A stretch of 64,000 nucleotides of DNA, from the NCBI GenBank assembly GCA_033002965.1, contig JAURVB010014555.1, positions 62,001-126,000 on the forward strand, written 5' to 3'. Below are positions 1 through 11,899 of this stretch, in pieces. The translations under genes were made by a program, and so were the position numbers. The notes under the pieces are model-generated. The model made no database searches, was not told the origin of the DNA, and saw only the letters and a list, made by a program, of their open reading frames with translations. Within the stretch, counting starts at the first letter, position 1; the number at the start of each line of letters is the position of its first letter. Origin of the DNA: Piper betle. Lineage: Eukaryota; Streptophyta; Magnoliopsida; Piperales; Piperaceae.

Positions 1-255
1 AGAGAGCTCCACCGACTATCCGGCAACAGTTTGCAAAATCAGGTGGGGAGGATTTTGGAGCATAGGCAAGGTGCTCCAAACTCTGGGACGGAGTATCTTA
101 TCAAGTGGAAGGGGGAACCGAAAAGCAAGGCGAGTTGGGAAAAGGCGGAGGACTTGTGGCAATTCGAGGGGAGAATCAAGAAGTATTTGGCAGGACTTAA
201 CCCTCCGATGAGGACATCGGCTCTCATTGGTGGGGGAGAACTGTTACAGGCTTAG
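1..255 (+). CDS. Ty3/gypsy chromovirus polyprotein, C-terminal chromodomain (partial)
   Basis: The frame is open from base 1 to a TAG at 253-255. The protein end carries a chromodomain: a VGRILEHR strand, then EYLIKWKG, then SWEKAEDLWQFEGRI and KKYL, with the aromatic and acidic spacing of the family. In chromoviruses this domain ends the integrase and is thought to steer insertion to chosen chromatin. The start lies outside the window, so protease, reverse transcriptase and RNase H are not visible. The coding end runs straight into a polypurine tract and an LTR, as expected for a retrotransposon 3' end. Confidence 0.88.
   Translation, partial: RELHRLSGNSLQNQVGRILEHRQGAPNSGTEYLIKWKGEPKSKASWEKAEDLWQFEGRIKKYLAGLNPPMRTSALIGGGELLQA
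229..240 (+). other. Polypurine tract (plus-strand primer) of the chromovirus
   Basis: GGTGGGGGAGAA lies just before the TGTTACAG that opens the LTR, with one C between. A G-rich purine run directly upstream of a TG-starting LTR is the usual plus-strand priming site. It lies inside the end of the coding frame. Confidence 0.7.
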
Positions 256-1799
256 CTTGTGGGACAGTCAGGCGCTAGGGTTTGGCGGTTGTCCCTAGCG
301 AATCCCGTGTCAAAGGCGGATAGCCGGTGTTATTCGTGTGGTGGAACAACCTACCGGAGCCATGCATCATGTTGGAGTGCAGTTGGGGAACCGATGGGTG
401 CAGCGTCTATCGGGAGTGCATGCGTGCCGGGACAATGACCGGTCACAATGTCGTGTGCCGATGGCGGGTGTAGCGGGCGAACAAGCCGCTACCGGGTACC
501 GAGCCGTAGGGAATCAGGCGCATGCGAGGTCGTGCCATGCCAGGAGCAGTACCGGGTGCGGGAGCGTGCAGGTGACCGTGCACCATGGCCGAGCATGTGG
601 GCAGCAGTAGCGTGTGGGGACTAAGCAGGATGCTGGGAACCAGTTGTGTGTGTCGAGCGAGCACCACCGCGCGTGCCAGCTGATTGATCGATCAAAATAC
701 CGGGCATGACTAACCTGGTGTGGAGGTTGATGTGCGGGCACCCGGGTCCGAGTGAGTCTGGAGCCGGTGCTGTGTGCTGAGCGGTCTGGAGCCTGCTGTG
801 TGCAGGATCGGTACCAGGTCTAGCCGGGGTGAACCATGAGGGTCGACCAGCAGGCTAGAGTGCACCATGGGCTTTCCAGTAAATGTGCTGGAACTCCAAG
901 AGTTGTGGTGATGTCGGTAGATCATCCTGGACCGTGGATGAGGTGATCAACGGTGAAGGGCAGTGCTGGAACATCACTAAGGTGACTGCTGGTATTGAGC
1001 ATGCTGAGCCATTGATCGGGAATTGGATGGCCAGGATCCAGCAAGGTGATGTGCCCCTTTTGTCCAGCCAATGCCTATATAAGGAGGAGTCTCATTTGGA
1101 GATGAGAGAGATCAGAGTGATAGAACAAGTGTGGGTAAGTGTCTCCCTTTGAGGTGAGGAGAGATCGAGTCGGGGAAAAGGGGACGCCTTGGGGTTTCCT
1201 GCAGCAGTCCTTGCCGAGCCTAGGACTGGAACTCCAAGGTAAGCTGCCGGTGCAGCTGCTGTCCGCCTGAGGGCCGAGTCACCCAGTTCTGTCCAGCAAC
1301 CTCGAGCGTGTGGCCGAGAGTTGCGAAGTCCTGTCGAGGGAGTGTCGAGAGGCCAAGTCGTGGGGAGTGAATGTCCACGACTTGCTGGTAGTCTAGTGTA
1401 TAGATTACTTGTATCCTATATTCATACTAGTGGAATAGAGGTTGGGCTGAGTTCCCGTAAAATATTGTGTGTGCGTCGGATTTGGTGACCGAGAACCTGA
1501 TCGGTGATTCCTGCGATCAGGGTGTGCCGGCAAGTGTGGGTGACCGGTACAGGGACGTATCACGCTGTGACTTGGTGCGATCGAGCAAGTGTCCGGCAGT
1601 GCGCTGCAACCGGGAAGCCGAGCGCCGGTACCTGGACGCGCCAGCAATCGGGCGTGGTACCGGTATTTTGCTCGGGTGTATGCGAAGGTGGTGTCCGGAG
1701 TGGTGTTGTGCAGTGCATCCGCTGGCTGCATAGCACTGTTGGCTGGTGGTTCCGAGGAGGGAAACACGCCGCATGGGTTGTCTTCGATGTTCCTGAGCA
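242..1799 (+). mobile_element. LTR of the chromovirus, about 1.56 kb
   Basis: The LTR opens with TGTTACAGG and I end it at CCTGAGCA; the termini are an imperfect TG...CA inverted pair. A TATA-like CTATATAAGG sits at about 1075-1084, a plausible promoter with U3 upstream and R/U5 downstream. The right end is inferred from the primer-binding-site match that follows. Several open frames inside (for example 1405-1974 minus and 1504-2064 plus) match nothing and look like chance. Confidence 0.65.
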
Positions 1800-1811
1800 T
1801 AGGTATCAGAG
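1800..1811 (+). other. Primer-binding site, initiator-tRNA-Met type
   Basis: TAGGTATCAGAG keeps the GGTATCAGAG core of the common plant retrotransposon PBS that pairs with initiator tRNA-Met. It follows the proposed LTR end at once. A PBS belongs after a 5' LTR, yet this LTR also follows a pol 3' end, so it is flanked by internal sequence on both sides. Retrotransposon-like leader continues to about 1860, then becomes AC/AT-rich simple sequence to about 1905. Confidence 0.55.
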
Positions 1812-2847
1812 TTGGTCCAACCAGTTTGGCCAAACACAAGGGGAGACTAGGGCCTTGACTCAGACACATCAAACATATACATATACACATACATATACAT
1901 ACATGGCGAAAAGTGTCAAACAAAACATCACGATCCCGGTCAAAACCGAACCAATAGTAAAACCATTCGGGCAAAAACGAGTTTTACACGATGAAAGGAC
2001 GTTAAAAAATGCATTACGTGGAAAAGACATCCATCTTTCAGAACACACAAAATTTTTATTTTAATTTAACATAAAAATATCCACATTGATCACTTGCAAA
2101 TAGCATGCATTTAATTGGGCGTAATTGAGGTCATAGGATAATTTATACTATCAACTAAGCAAGTCATGCATTTGCATAATAGCAAACGAATGGTGCCTTT
2201 TCAAAAAATTCAAACTAAAGTGAAACCCACCCTAAATTTGTTTGTGAAAAAAAATTACAATAAACGCCCACCCTAAATTTGTTTGTGAAAAAAAATTACA
2301 ATACACGCGCACTACACTAATCTACATGTATATAAAGTAATGTATGATATTAATGTCATGTTCGATTCAAGAGGGATTCAACTAGATTTTAAAATTATGA
2401 GTAAAATATTTTATTAAATATTAAAAATATATTTTATCATCAATATTTTATTAAATACTAATTAAAATACTGTGATTTTCAACACGAAAAGCAAAATTTT
2501 ATAAAAATTCCAGATTAAAAAGTCTCATTAGGACTAAAATTGTAGGTTTAAACTGCACCGAAGGCAGTACACAATATTAACTATATTTAAAACTATGTTT
2601 CAGGGTAACCAATGCATGGATACTTCTGTCTCATGCAAATCAAACCAACAATTAAGTCTCAACTAAAAAGGACTCAACATTAACAACCAACAAATAGAAG
2701 AATTAAAATTCAATGTCTCGTAAATGTATTGTCATAAATGTCTTCTAATAGTTAAATGCTATAAAGAAACAGATCATCAGTGCTAAAAATTACTAAAAAA
2801 GCAGACACTTACTGAACCCATGTAAAAGAGAATAAGCTTTCATTCAA
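1812..2847. other. Intergenic, no gene seen; contains a 41-bp tandem repeat
   Basis: After the PBS comes a short leader-like stretch and a CATA/CACATA simple repeat near 1872-1904. At 2226-2307 a 41-bp unit (CCCACCCTAAATTTG followed by an A-run and ACAATA) is repeated twice almost without change. The remainder is AT-rich, with no supported coding. It forms the 3' side of the RKD gene. Confidence 0.6.
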
Positions 2848-5530
2848 TTAATAGTCATCATTTTCCTCGCTGTCGTTGGCCTCGTTACTGTTGCTGTGAC
2901 ATGCAAGTTCCTTGTCATTGTTGAGGCGGTCAATCTCGAGCAACATTTTGGACTTCTCGCGGTGGTCGTTGACCTTCTCTAGCCCTTGCACAATGGCTGC
3001 TATGCTCCGGTCGATAGCCCTAATCTACAAAGGTGCGACAAAAACAGCCTTCAGCACACTTTATTTTTAAACTAATAGTGTCAACCAAAGGGAAGGACTC
3101 AAAAAATGAAAATGAATAGTTGGAAAAATCAGAATAGATTAAGAAAAATATATTAAATAATATTGATATTTAACTAATTCAAACTAAGAATCGGGTCATT
3201 TAAATTGGTGAGAACCAGCTCAATCTGTATATCACAACACTTAGATCGGGAAAGAAACATGACCTTTCGGTATGGCCATCTTCGCAGACCATTCCTCTTA
3301 CAAATTTTAGTTAAAACGGTGGGGCAAATATCCAACCTCTTCCCAGCTTCGGCTATGGGGAGATGCATGTAGCTTTTCAAGTCATCCAGATTCATTTTTG
3401 CAGTCCTCTCTCTCTACAATAATACAGAAAATATGCATAATTACAATTAGTCAAGACGTCTCACTATGCGCAATTTTTATTAGATCAAACAAAGTTTGAT
3501 TTTATATACAAACTCAAATTGAATAACGAGAAAACTATATTAATTTAATAACTTATATATATATTTGATTGATTCTGACTTTAAAGCTAGATCCTACTTA
3601 AATAAAAATACATATTATAATAATTTGATTTTTTTTAATTGTTGTATTTTAATTGGTTAAATCTCGTGATTCTAATCATAGGTCAGTATTGAGTTTTCCT
3701 TTTAGGGTAGATTTTGAGTTAGTCTCCTACTCAATAGATCAATACATATGACTAGAGCTACCAATTAATCGTAGAATATGTTGACTAACAAAATAAAAGA
3801 ACGGCTAGAACAACACTGAAACATTAATAAAGTGAGGATTACCTTTAGGGTCAAGCGGCTCTTGGGAACTCCAATCTGTTCCCCACTTGAACCATAAAAA
3901 TAGCACTTTTCCTGTAAATCTTTCGGAGGTCCTGGAAGACATGGTTGTAATCGGTAATCAAATCAACCATTTTTTGGGGAACAAATGAAAATTTTAAGGA
4001 TACCCACTTGAAGAACTGAATGGTTGAAGAACATTCATCGAAGGACTGGCATGACCTTCACTCTTTGGAGAAGGTTGGAAGGAACCAATTGATGTAGATG
4101 GAAGGTTTCCAATATGTTCGTCCTTGGTTCTCTTGTTGTTTGAGTCATACACCAGATAATAACCTTCTTGATGACGAAAGTAATCCCCCAGCAAAGGCTC
4201 TGCCATCTCTAAGTGTTGAAGCCTGAAAAGAAAATGAAAGAACAAGTTAAGAGCTTTACACATTCGATCTGAAACGATGCTAATGTATGGCTAAGACAAA
4301 CAAATGCAGTGATTCAGAATGCCATTAGAAGAAAACAAACTCGACTATTTACTTCAAAAAAATGGTTGGGAATATTTTTCCAAACGAGGAATTGAGGTAC
4401 GACGATATCACAATTTTAATGAAGTGTCTTGCTATTTTATCTTTACAGTGTACTATGCCATCTCTCTAGAGTATGTACAAGAAACTTACCTTTTAAAAAA
4501 GTACATGGTAACAAGCTCAAATTAATTCACCAGCTTTCTACTATTGTGATATATATACATGACAAACTTACAACATAATTGAACATTGTAGAAAATCTGA
4601 AATGTTAGTAATAAAGAACTTACTCAAACATATTATGGTGTGTAACAGGTACACCTCCTGTCTCAATATTAGTTGTACATATAATGATATGGTATAAAGA
4701 ACTGATCTTCCTGTGAATCTCCGTTCTCTTCGTCACCATTCCTAGGATTAAAAAAGTTAAGAATTCTTTATATGGTACGAATAAAACCATCGTATTTTTC
4801 ATTCTTGAGGGCTTTCCTTGAACTACAAAAAACTACAAGTTTTGACAATAAATCTCATATAATGTAACAATTACTGTGGTAATTTTTAGTTAAGCATAAG
4901 AATGAAAAATAAAGCATAATACTCAAAACTACAACAAAAATATTTACATAAAGACATAGTTGTCCAATAACAGGAACAAAAACATTAGCATGTAAGGAAG
5001 TTTGATCTTATGATTGATTATTGATTAAAATTTTATGTGTTTTTCAGATAATGAACTATCAATCTCTGTATTGAACTCCATACCATTGCAATGAATCATT
5101 AGTCTGAGCCGTTCACATGAATTACAATCTGGTGGAAGCGCCAGCAATTGAAGTTTGTCTGCATCATTTTGCTGGGCATGATGATCATAGTAGACAACAC
5201 CTTGACGTCCACTTCCAACTTGAGTCGCTTCACAACAGATCATCTTCGACCCAACAATACTCTCCTTTGCAACCAAACAACCACCAAGCCTTTCCAAGTT
5301 AAAAGCACCAGATTCCTGTCTCTCAACTCCGTTCTCCTCCTGATAATCGGCATAAGGATCCCATTCAAGTATTTCTTGTAATACTGCGTCCATCTCAATC
5401 TGCGTTGGAGGGTGGTCGAAGACAGGATGCGTGACGGGCAGCAAGTCGTCCCAGAACCAACGACCTTGTCTCCCGGTGGGGCTGTCCGGTGGTTCCCCAG
5501 GGAGAGAAAACCATCCATGTTCCAAGAACT
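2848..5530 (-). CDS. RKD: RWP-RK domain transcription factor, RKD type
   Basis: RKD proteins are plant nuclear DNA-binding factors linked to egg-cell and embryo programmes; that role is family knowledge. Exons, 5' to 3' on the minus strand, are about 5530-5084, 4741-4624, 4222-4008, 3931-3843, 3413-3264 and 3024-2848; frames join without a stop. The RWP-RK motif is in 3413-3264: LPIAEAGKRLDICPTVLTK, then NGLRRWPYRK, preceded by SRLTLK/RERTAK across the intron. The last exon codes an acidic tail with a likely coiled coil (LEKVNDHREKSKMLLEIDRL) and ends in TAA. The first exon has the conserved CNSCERLR...HCNG patch. There is no PB1 domain, so it is not an NLP. The exon ending at 4008 uses a GTGGGT donor. 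The start codon is unresolved: no in-frame ATG before 5393, and an acceptor-like AG near 5530, so a short upstream exon is likely. Visible length is about 395 residues. Confidence 0.85.
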
Positions 5531-6117
5531 GAGCTAAAAATATGATGAAGAGAAGAGATTAATAGGAGGCAATATATAAATCGTTCAAGCTCTTATCCTC
5601 TCTCCATTTTGGGTAGACACAGGCATGCATGGGCAAGGGGAAGAGGGTTCCCGGTGGCATCTGAGAGCGCCGGCGACCGTCCCCAATAAGAAGTGGAGAA
5701 GAGGGACTAGTGAGCGAGGGGAGGCAATGGATGATGGCTAGGTCATAGTTTTAAATGCCAGACGTTGCTATACCGGATCCTTGCCATGTATAGGGTACAT
5801 TTCGTTCAATTGGTACATAGCCTGTACAGTATCGAATTTGAAGACTGTACATAATATAATGGGTAGAACTGGTGGTATGGTATTAATAATTAAATTTATT
5901 TCAAAGTAATGTCATTTTCTCATAAAAAAACACTTAACCTTCAAGCCAAAACATTGCATCCCAATAAATGAGCTAATGGCCCTTCCAAGCCAAAGACAAA
6001 GGAATAACTTAAAATTGGCATTTCTTTCATCCAAAACGAATCAAATATGCCAAAACAATCCATAATTAAGCAATTCTCGAAACCAAAACGCTGTTTTTAG
6101 AAAAGAATCTCTTTGAA
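5531..6117. other. Probable RKD promoter/leader, then unassigned sequence
   Basis: About 5570-5740 is less AT-rich than its surroundings and could hold the RKD leader and first exon; an ATG on the minus strand near 5660 opens a short frame but I could not fix a donor. From about 5740 the sequence is AT-rich, with no coding or repeat match found elsewhere in the window. Confidence 0.35.
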
Positions 6118-7140
6118 TTAATTACATAAATGGGGTAAGATTTGAATAATTACAATGAAGGGGTTGAAAATAGATCTGGATGGCTTTGTCCCTGTACGTG
6201 GGTTTGATCAAGATGTTTAAAAGGAGATATGTCATTTGTGCATTGGGTTGGCTTGGATTGAGGGGAAATAATAGTTGGGTGACGGTGACAACTCGGAGTG
6301 ACCAGAGTTTAGTTTTGTTTAACTATGGGAAATCAGCATAACTTACATTACAGCGGATAACTCCCGAGTCTTTCCTGATTGCTTACGTCGATCTTTTTCT
6401 ATAAGGGTCTCTGATTGTTCAACGGTTATGGGTAGAACCTGTCTACAGTGAGAGCGAGATGAGAGACTACTTCACTAACCTTAATAAACAACTTCGCAAG
6501 GATCAAACCTCCTATATAAAGAAACTCATAAAATTCAAAGGGGTGCAATACCCCTTTTTACGAGGGGTTGTGATCGCAGCTGTATCTCTTTCTCAAAAAT
6601 ACACAACCATTAGTAATGACTAGTAATTTACCTCTTCATATAAGGGTTCAACTATGACCTTGAATGGAGCCAATGAAGAGCACACGGACTATACATTTAC
6701 GTTAAACTAACATTTAGTACGATATAATAATATATAAAATTTTAATTAAACATAATAATAATGCTAATTATTATTTATATAGATCAACTTCCAAAAATAA
6801 ACAACTACTTCCAATAAAAATGTAAATCAATAAAACAATAATGGTAGAAGCTCCTATATCTACTATTTCAAAATGAAAACGGTACGATTAAATTTATCAC
6901 TTATTTTAACTATTTTTAAGCAGTAAAAAGTGCTTAGCTATTTTTTTCCAATATAATTCTAAACGATTAAGCCCACCTCTTGTAGCATTACTTAAAAATG
7001 AGTACAGTTAGGCAATAGTTATTATTTCCCCCACGTACAAGGTTACATTTGACCAGATATTATTTTCAATCCCTTCTTTGTAATTATTTTAAACGCTGGC
7101 CCTTTCTCTTAATTAACCCCTTTTTGTAAAAAAAGTCAAG
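6118..7140. mobile_element. Non-autonomous TIR element, about 1 kb
   Basis: The left end (about 6118-6220) and the reverse complement of the right end (about 7020-7140) share TAATTACA, GAAGGG.TTGAAAAT, ATCTGG and TGTACGTGGG in the same order, giving imperfect inverted termini of about 90 bp. No transposase frame lies between them. The inner part 6640-6900 is related to 15000-15700. Superfamily and target-site duplication could not be set. Confidence 0.5.
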
Positions 7141-7149
7141 TTCAAACAA

Positions 7150-7470
7150 GAAAACATTCCATCTCTGCTCATTTCCATCCAAAATTTAACCAAAATCTAT
7201 CTTTGCACATTCTCATCCTTAATAAGTAGACAATTGCTAAATTGCACAATCCCTAATACATCAAAATTCAACAATTCTATAAAAAAATATAACCAATTAA
7301 TTACAAGACAAGATATCATCTTTGCTCAATCCCATCCAGACCACCAAAGGTTTTCACCAGAAAAAAAATCCAGTTTTCCCCAATCCAATACCAAAACCAA
7401 TCAACCAAATCAATCCCTTAGCCGCAACATCACAAACGAGAATAGAAAAGAATTCCAACCCCAATTCAAT
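7150..7470 (+). repeat. Copy of the 5'UTR-intron segment of the gene at 16754-19985
   Basis: This stretch follows 19560-19800 in the same orientation: shared blocks include TCATCC, TTACATCAAAATTCAACAATTC (as split blocks), CTTTGCTCA, CCCATCCA and CACCAGAAAA/CAACCAGAAAA. The source lies in the non-coding leader intron of the endonuclease-like gene, so no protein is implied. Either both copies belong to one repeat family, or a piece of host intron was duplicated here. Confidence 0.6.
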
Positions 7471-7499
7471 ACCAGAAAAGGAGAAGCCATGATCTAATG

Positions 7500-8084
7500 G
7501 CAAAACTGTCCTCTAGTGTAGTTTCGGATAATTAACTCAAAACATTAAAATTAATGGCCAAACCTGAATCATTTTGATTGAACTCACTTTTTTAAAAATA
7601 AATACGCGCCTTTGACGGCCGGAGATGTGGCCAGAGCGGCAAGATGAATTGTAGAAGAAATAATCAATAATCAATCATAAGATATAACTGTTATATGTTA
7701 ATATTTTTGTTCCTGTTTTGGAATATTAGATCTTTATATAAACTAGGTGTGTTATGCGTGTGGGACAAGCTTGAATTTTTTTCTTTTATATGTATTTTAA
7801 TTTTAATTAAATTTATTACCCTTTGTAGAAGCCTGATTTAAGTATACATCTAATTGTTACATGTGGAAAATTAATCATAGTTGAATACATTTTTATATTA
7901 TATTATGTATTTTTTTAATATGTATACCTCTCATATATTAATTTTTTTTATTAATATGTTCACACACATATGCAATGCTTTTTTATTTTATACATATTTT
8001 ATATTTCGTTATATTGTTTCAAAAAATATGCATATTTAAGTAATAATATTTATACCTGAAATTGTGAGTGGAAAAGCAGTTAAA
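7500..8084. other. AT-rich unassigned stretch
   Basis: No coding, RNA gene or clear repeat was found. It leads into recognisable copia integrase sequence at about 8085 and may be an earlier, eroded part of the same element. Confidence 0.4.
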
Positions 8085-8360
8085 CAAGAAGGTTAAAGTT
8101 TTGAGTTCTGACCGACATGGTGAACATTATGAAAATTTTCACAAAAATGGTCAAAATCCTGATCCATTTACAAAGTTATTTCAAAGTTGAGGCATTTGTA
8201 CTTAGTATACAATGCTTGGTACACCTCACCAAAATGGTATAGCTGAAAGCAGAATTGTACTCTCGTGAAAATGGTTATGAGTATGTTAAGTTATACACTC
8301 TTCGCATATCATTGTGGATGAATTTTTGTTGTTCTATCAATGCATCGCACAAGTTTACAT
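8085..8360 (+). pseudogene. Ty1/copia integrase fragment, degraded
   Basis: Conceptual translation, read across frame breaks, gives SDRHGEHYENF, then GQNPDPFTKLF, a stop, then YTMLGTPHQNGIAE, which is the signature region of copia integrases (usually SDRGGEY...QYTMPGTPQQNGVAE). It has at least one stop and frameshifts. The continuation of the polyprotein resumes about 1.7 kb downstream, so the element is split. Confidence 0.8.
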
Positions 8361-10059
8361 ATCGAACAAGTAATAGAGTGATGAGTAAGTATCGTTCCCA
8401 AAAGGATTTAATGTTCTATATATATACACTGATGATAGCTAAGTTATTAAACCTACTCAATTGTCTACAGAAAGTGTATGATGTAACGGAAGTCTATTTG
8501 ACAACTATCAAATTAATGTGAAGGCATGAATTGGTATACTACTTTAAATGAGAAAAAGATGCAAAGGCATGAAGACAAAAAATATCAGTCAAAGTTAATA
8601 CAAGTTCTTTTAATAAAAATGGATTGAGAATGGATAATTTCACTTAATTGATAAGTAGAAAATTTTGTTATGTTAATCAAGTTACACATAATTGCAGTTG
8701 ATATCCATGAAAACAAATTTATTTGTAATGGGGTTCTGCATCTTATCATAACCTACTACCCTAGCATCATTTTACATTTCTGTGTAAACAAAACTAATTT
8801 AGTGAATTACGATCAAGTCTCTGATATGAATATCTATGATTTTAATGCATTATTATAGTTAAAATCATAAATTACTTCATCCATAGATATCATAGATCCG
8901 CCTACTTCTAAATTTTGACTGAATTTCTTAATCATACAAAAGCTAGCCAATCTCTGAAGCATGAATAACATGTATGAAGTAATCAACTCACAATTTGTGC
9001 AACATGATAACACAAACAAAATATATTACATATTAACCAAGATTTATTATACATCCCAGACACTAAAGTTTACTACATATAAGAGTAATAATACATCATA
9101 AAGTTCATCAAAGAAGACACCATTGTAAGAAGAGAAGAAAAAGGTATGAAAATCTATGACGTTGAGGCCCTGGCGTGAGCTTCCCTTTTGCAGTCCTACT
9201 TCTTTGTAACTAGGCTTCCGCGGCTTCTTCTACTTGACCTTCAACTCATTCTTCCAATTAATAGTGTGGAGCTTGAGAGGGTGAAAGGTGAAGAGATGAA
9301 GAGTGGGTTTTCTTCCTCAAATGTCTACCTAGGTATATGTTATCTATGTGTATTCATCTCCATCCTTTTTCTACAGTGTGAGGAAAGGTATATATAGCTA
9401 GTGGGAGTAGATATCTCTTGAAAGTTTAGCAGCTCTTTGGTAGCTTCCTTCCTCCAAAATAGGTCAGGTATTGACTTCATTATCCACATTTCAAATTGTG
9501 CATACATCCTTGTCCCCTTGTCGTCTTGTTACCTCTACACGGTTCGTGGAGTTATCCCATAGAACTCACGTCATTCAAATTGGAGGTGCAGACTAAGCTG
9601 ATGGAGGAAATTTCCTTGCATCTTTCATTTGCACCAATGTGCATGAGTGTCTTCTTTAGTCAATGGTAGTGGTTGGATGTCTTCCTTACTCCTCATGGTG
9701 TTCATCTAATAGTTTGAGAAGAGGGGAGTTGGTGGATATGCCCAAAAGGAGGGGAGCGGGTGTAGGTGAGCAGACTACCTTCCTTGGTCAAAATCATGTG
9801 CAAGAATTTCAAGTCTGGTCATGTACAAGTCTGATCCAGGTCTAATCATCGTAGGATGTATTCCAAAGTGGTCCATCCTTTTGGTGGTGTAGTTTGATCC
9901 CACATACAAGTGTGCCCGAGCTTTGTTTATTCTCCTTCAAAATATGATTCTTTATTTAGAATTGGTTGTAGATTTGTGCATGTTTGCTATAACTTGCAAT
10001 AATTCAAAATTTTTAAATTTTAGCTAAAAATGCTATGTTTGGGCATGAAAATGATATAC
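8361..10059. other. Unidentified DNA splitting the copia pol relic
   Basis: About 1.7 kb separates the copia integrase piece from its downstream continuation. About 9060-9950 is less AT-rich than its surroundings and may be a separate insert. I found no terminal repeats, target-site duplication or recognisable protein. Open frames here (such as 8255-8521 and 9188-9397) are short and match nothing I know. Confidence 0.4.
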
Positions 10060-11215
10060 AAAAGCTATCAAAATGTTATGTTAATTTACAAAGTATCATC
10101 AATACATTAAAGACCACACCTCATCTATTGAATAAGGTCCCTACTAAGACAGATGAAAAGACTTCTTATAAATTATAGACAAATGAAACCATAGTTTAAG
10201 GTATATCATGTTTGGGGTTGTCCAACGAAGTAAGGGTATACAATCTACATGAAAGAAATTCGAGGCAAGGACCATTAGTGATTATTTTATCAGTTATTTT
10301 AAAAAGTCAAAAGGGTATAAATTTTAGAATCCTAACCATAGTATGAGAAAAGTTGAATCTGACAATGCTAAGTTCATTGAGAATGGTCAAGTTAGTGGGA
10401 GTTTGGAACCACAAAAAGTGGACATTCAAGATCCTACAGCCTGTACTTTTTCTCGCATTGTTGTCCCCCTTGTTGTATTATAGTTAAACAACATACGAGA
10501 ACAACAAATGATAGTCCAAAACCCACATAACAATGAACCATTTGATGATAGGGCACAAGTTCCAAGTGAACAAGTTGTTCAACCAGAAATAGCTTTGCGA
10601 AGGCCTAAAAGGAAATGAAGATCACCTATTCCAAATAAGTATATAGTTTATTTACTTGAACATGAATGGACTTGATCATTAATAAGGATCAAAATATATT
10701 CATACAAACCACGAAATGTGACAATTTAAAAAGGTGGTTCAATGTCATAAAAGAAAAGCTTAAATCAATAGATAACAACAAAGTCCGGGACTTAGTAGAG
10801 TTGTCGCAAGGATTAAAACAAGTCCATAGTAAATGAGTCTTCAAGACCAAATATGAGTCCAAAGGCAATATTAAAAGATATAAAGCTAGACTTAACGTCA
10901 AAGGATTTATTTAAAAGTGGGCATTGATATAATAAAACATTCTCTTCAGTTTCAAAGAAGGATACATTAAGAATTATCATGGCTTTTGTGGCTCAGTATA
11001 AACTCGAGTTTCACCAAAGAGATGTGAAAACTACTTTTTGAATGGAGACTTAGAAGAGGAAGTTTATATGGACAAGCCAAAAGGTTTTGTGACTACCGGA
11101 AAAGAGAGTTTGTTGTGTAAATTGAACAAATCAATATAGACTAAACAAAGCTTCCCAAAAATTGTATCTTAAATTTAACAATATCATTACCTAGTATGGC
11201 TTCGTAGGAAACATA
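10060..11215 (+). pseudogene. Ty1/copia pol relic: integrase end to reverse transcriptase
   Basis: Translating across breaks shows copia landmarks in order: LLNKVPTKT and HVWGCP-like residues near 10110-10220, NPNHSMRKVESDNAKFIENG near 10330-10400, LRRPKRK near 10590, YIVYLLEHE near 10640, VFKTKYESKGNIKRYKARL near 10830-10895, and SVSKKDTLRIIMAFVAQYK followed by VKTTF near 10950-11040. These mark the integrase-RT junction and the first RT motifs. Many stops and frame shifts make it non-functional. The YxDD region was not found, so RT and RNase H are truncated. Confidence 0.85.
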
Positions 11216-11899
11216 GTTGATTGGTGTATTCTTGCTTAAATGGAATTTTATTATTAATATATTCCCACTCACAATACATTCTATTCGCTTTTGTAGCTTT
11301 TTAATTTATTTTCTAAAAATTGTATTTTCTAAATATATGAGAGGGATGATGATCCATTTTACTTTATTCTATATAAGGATGATCGATCTCCCTATTTGCA
11401 ATAGAAATGGACATATATGATGAAGAGAGAAAGAAAGATAGGTTGTTAAAATAATTATTGTCCAGTGATAAGAATTAGACTTGTGACATGTATTGTTACT
11501 CAATTCTACTTCCTTTTATTATTAATCAATTTTCATGTTTATTCTTTTTTCAATTACGTATAGTAAATTGATCCTAATTGAGTTAATATTTAGTCAAATA
11601 AATTTTTATATTATATTATGCTTTCAAGAAATGGACATCAATCTCTAATAAAATGGATATCTATCTCTAATCTTACTTGTGACCAGAAGTTTAGCCTGAT
11701 ATCTATTTCAGTTAGTAGGTCAACTTGACCCAAACCGAATATTATACGGTGGGTCGGAGGAGTGATGCGAAGCAGTAGGAATGCCTTTGGGTTGAATATG
11801 AATTGAGATATGGCTACATGTATATCCGACCTGAATTTAAAAATCCAAACCCAAATCAAAGATTTACGGTCCATTTTTTTTACCACCTACGATCCAAAT
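11216..11899. other. Intergenic, no gene seen
   Basis: AT-rich sequence between the copia relic and the LTR-like block. The pieces around 11640-11830 may already belong to that block, whose left edge I could not fix. Confidence 0.4.

Noticed and set aside
1405..2064. Long overlapping open frames on both strands (189 and 186 codons)
   Set aside because: They lie within the retrotransposon LTR and its leader, on both strands at once, with no family resemblance.
4319..4525. A possible extra RKD exon between 4624 and 4222
   Set aside because: Joining 4624 directly to 4222 is in frame and splice sites fit; an added exon is not needed and breaks the frame.
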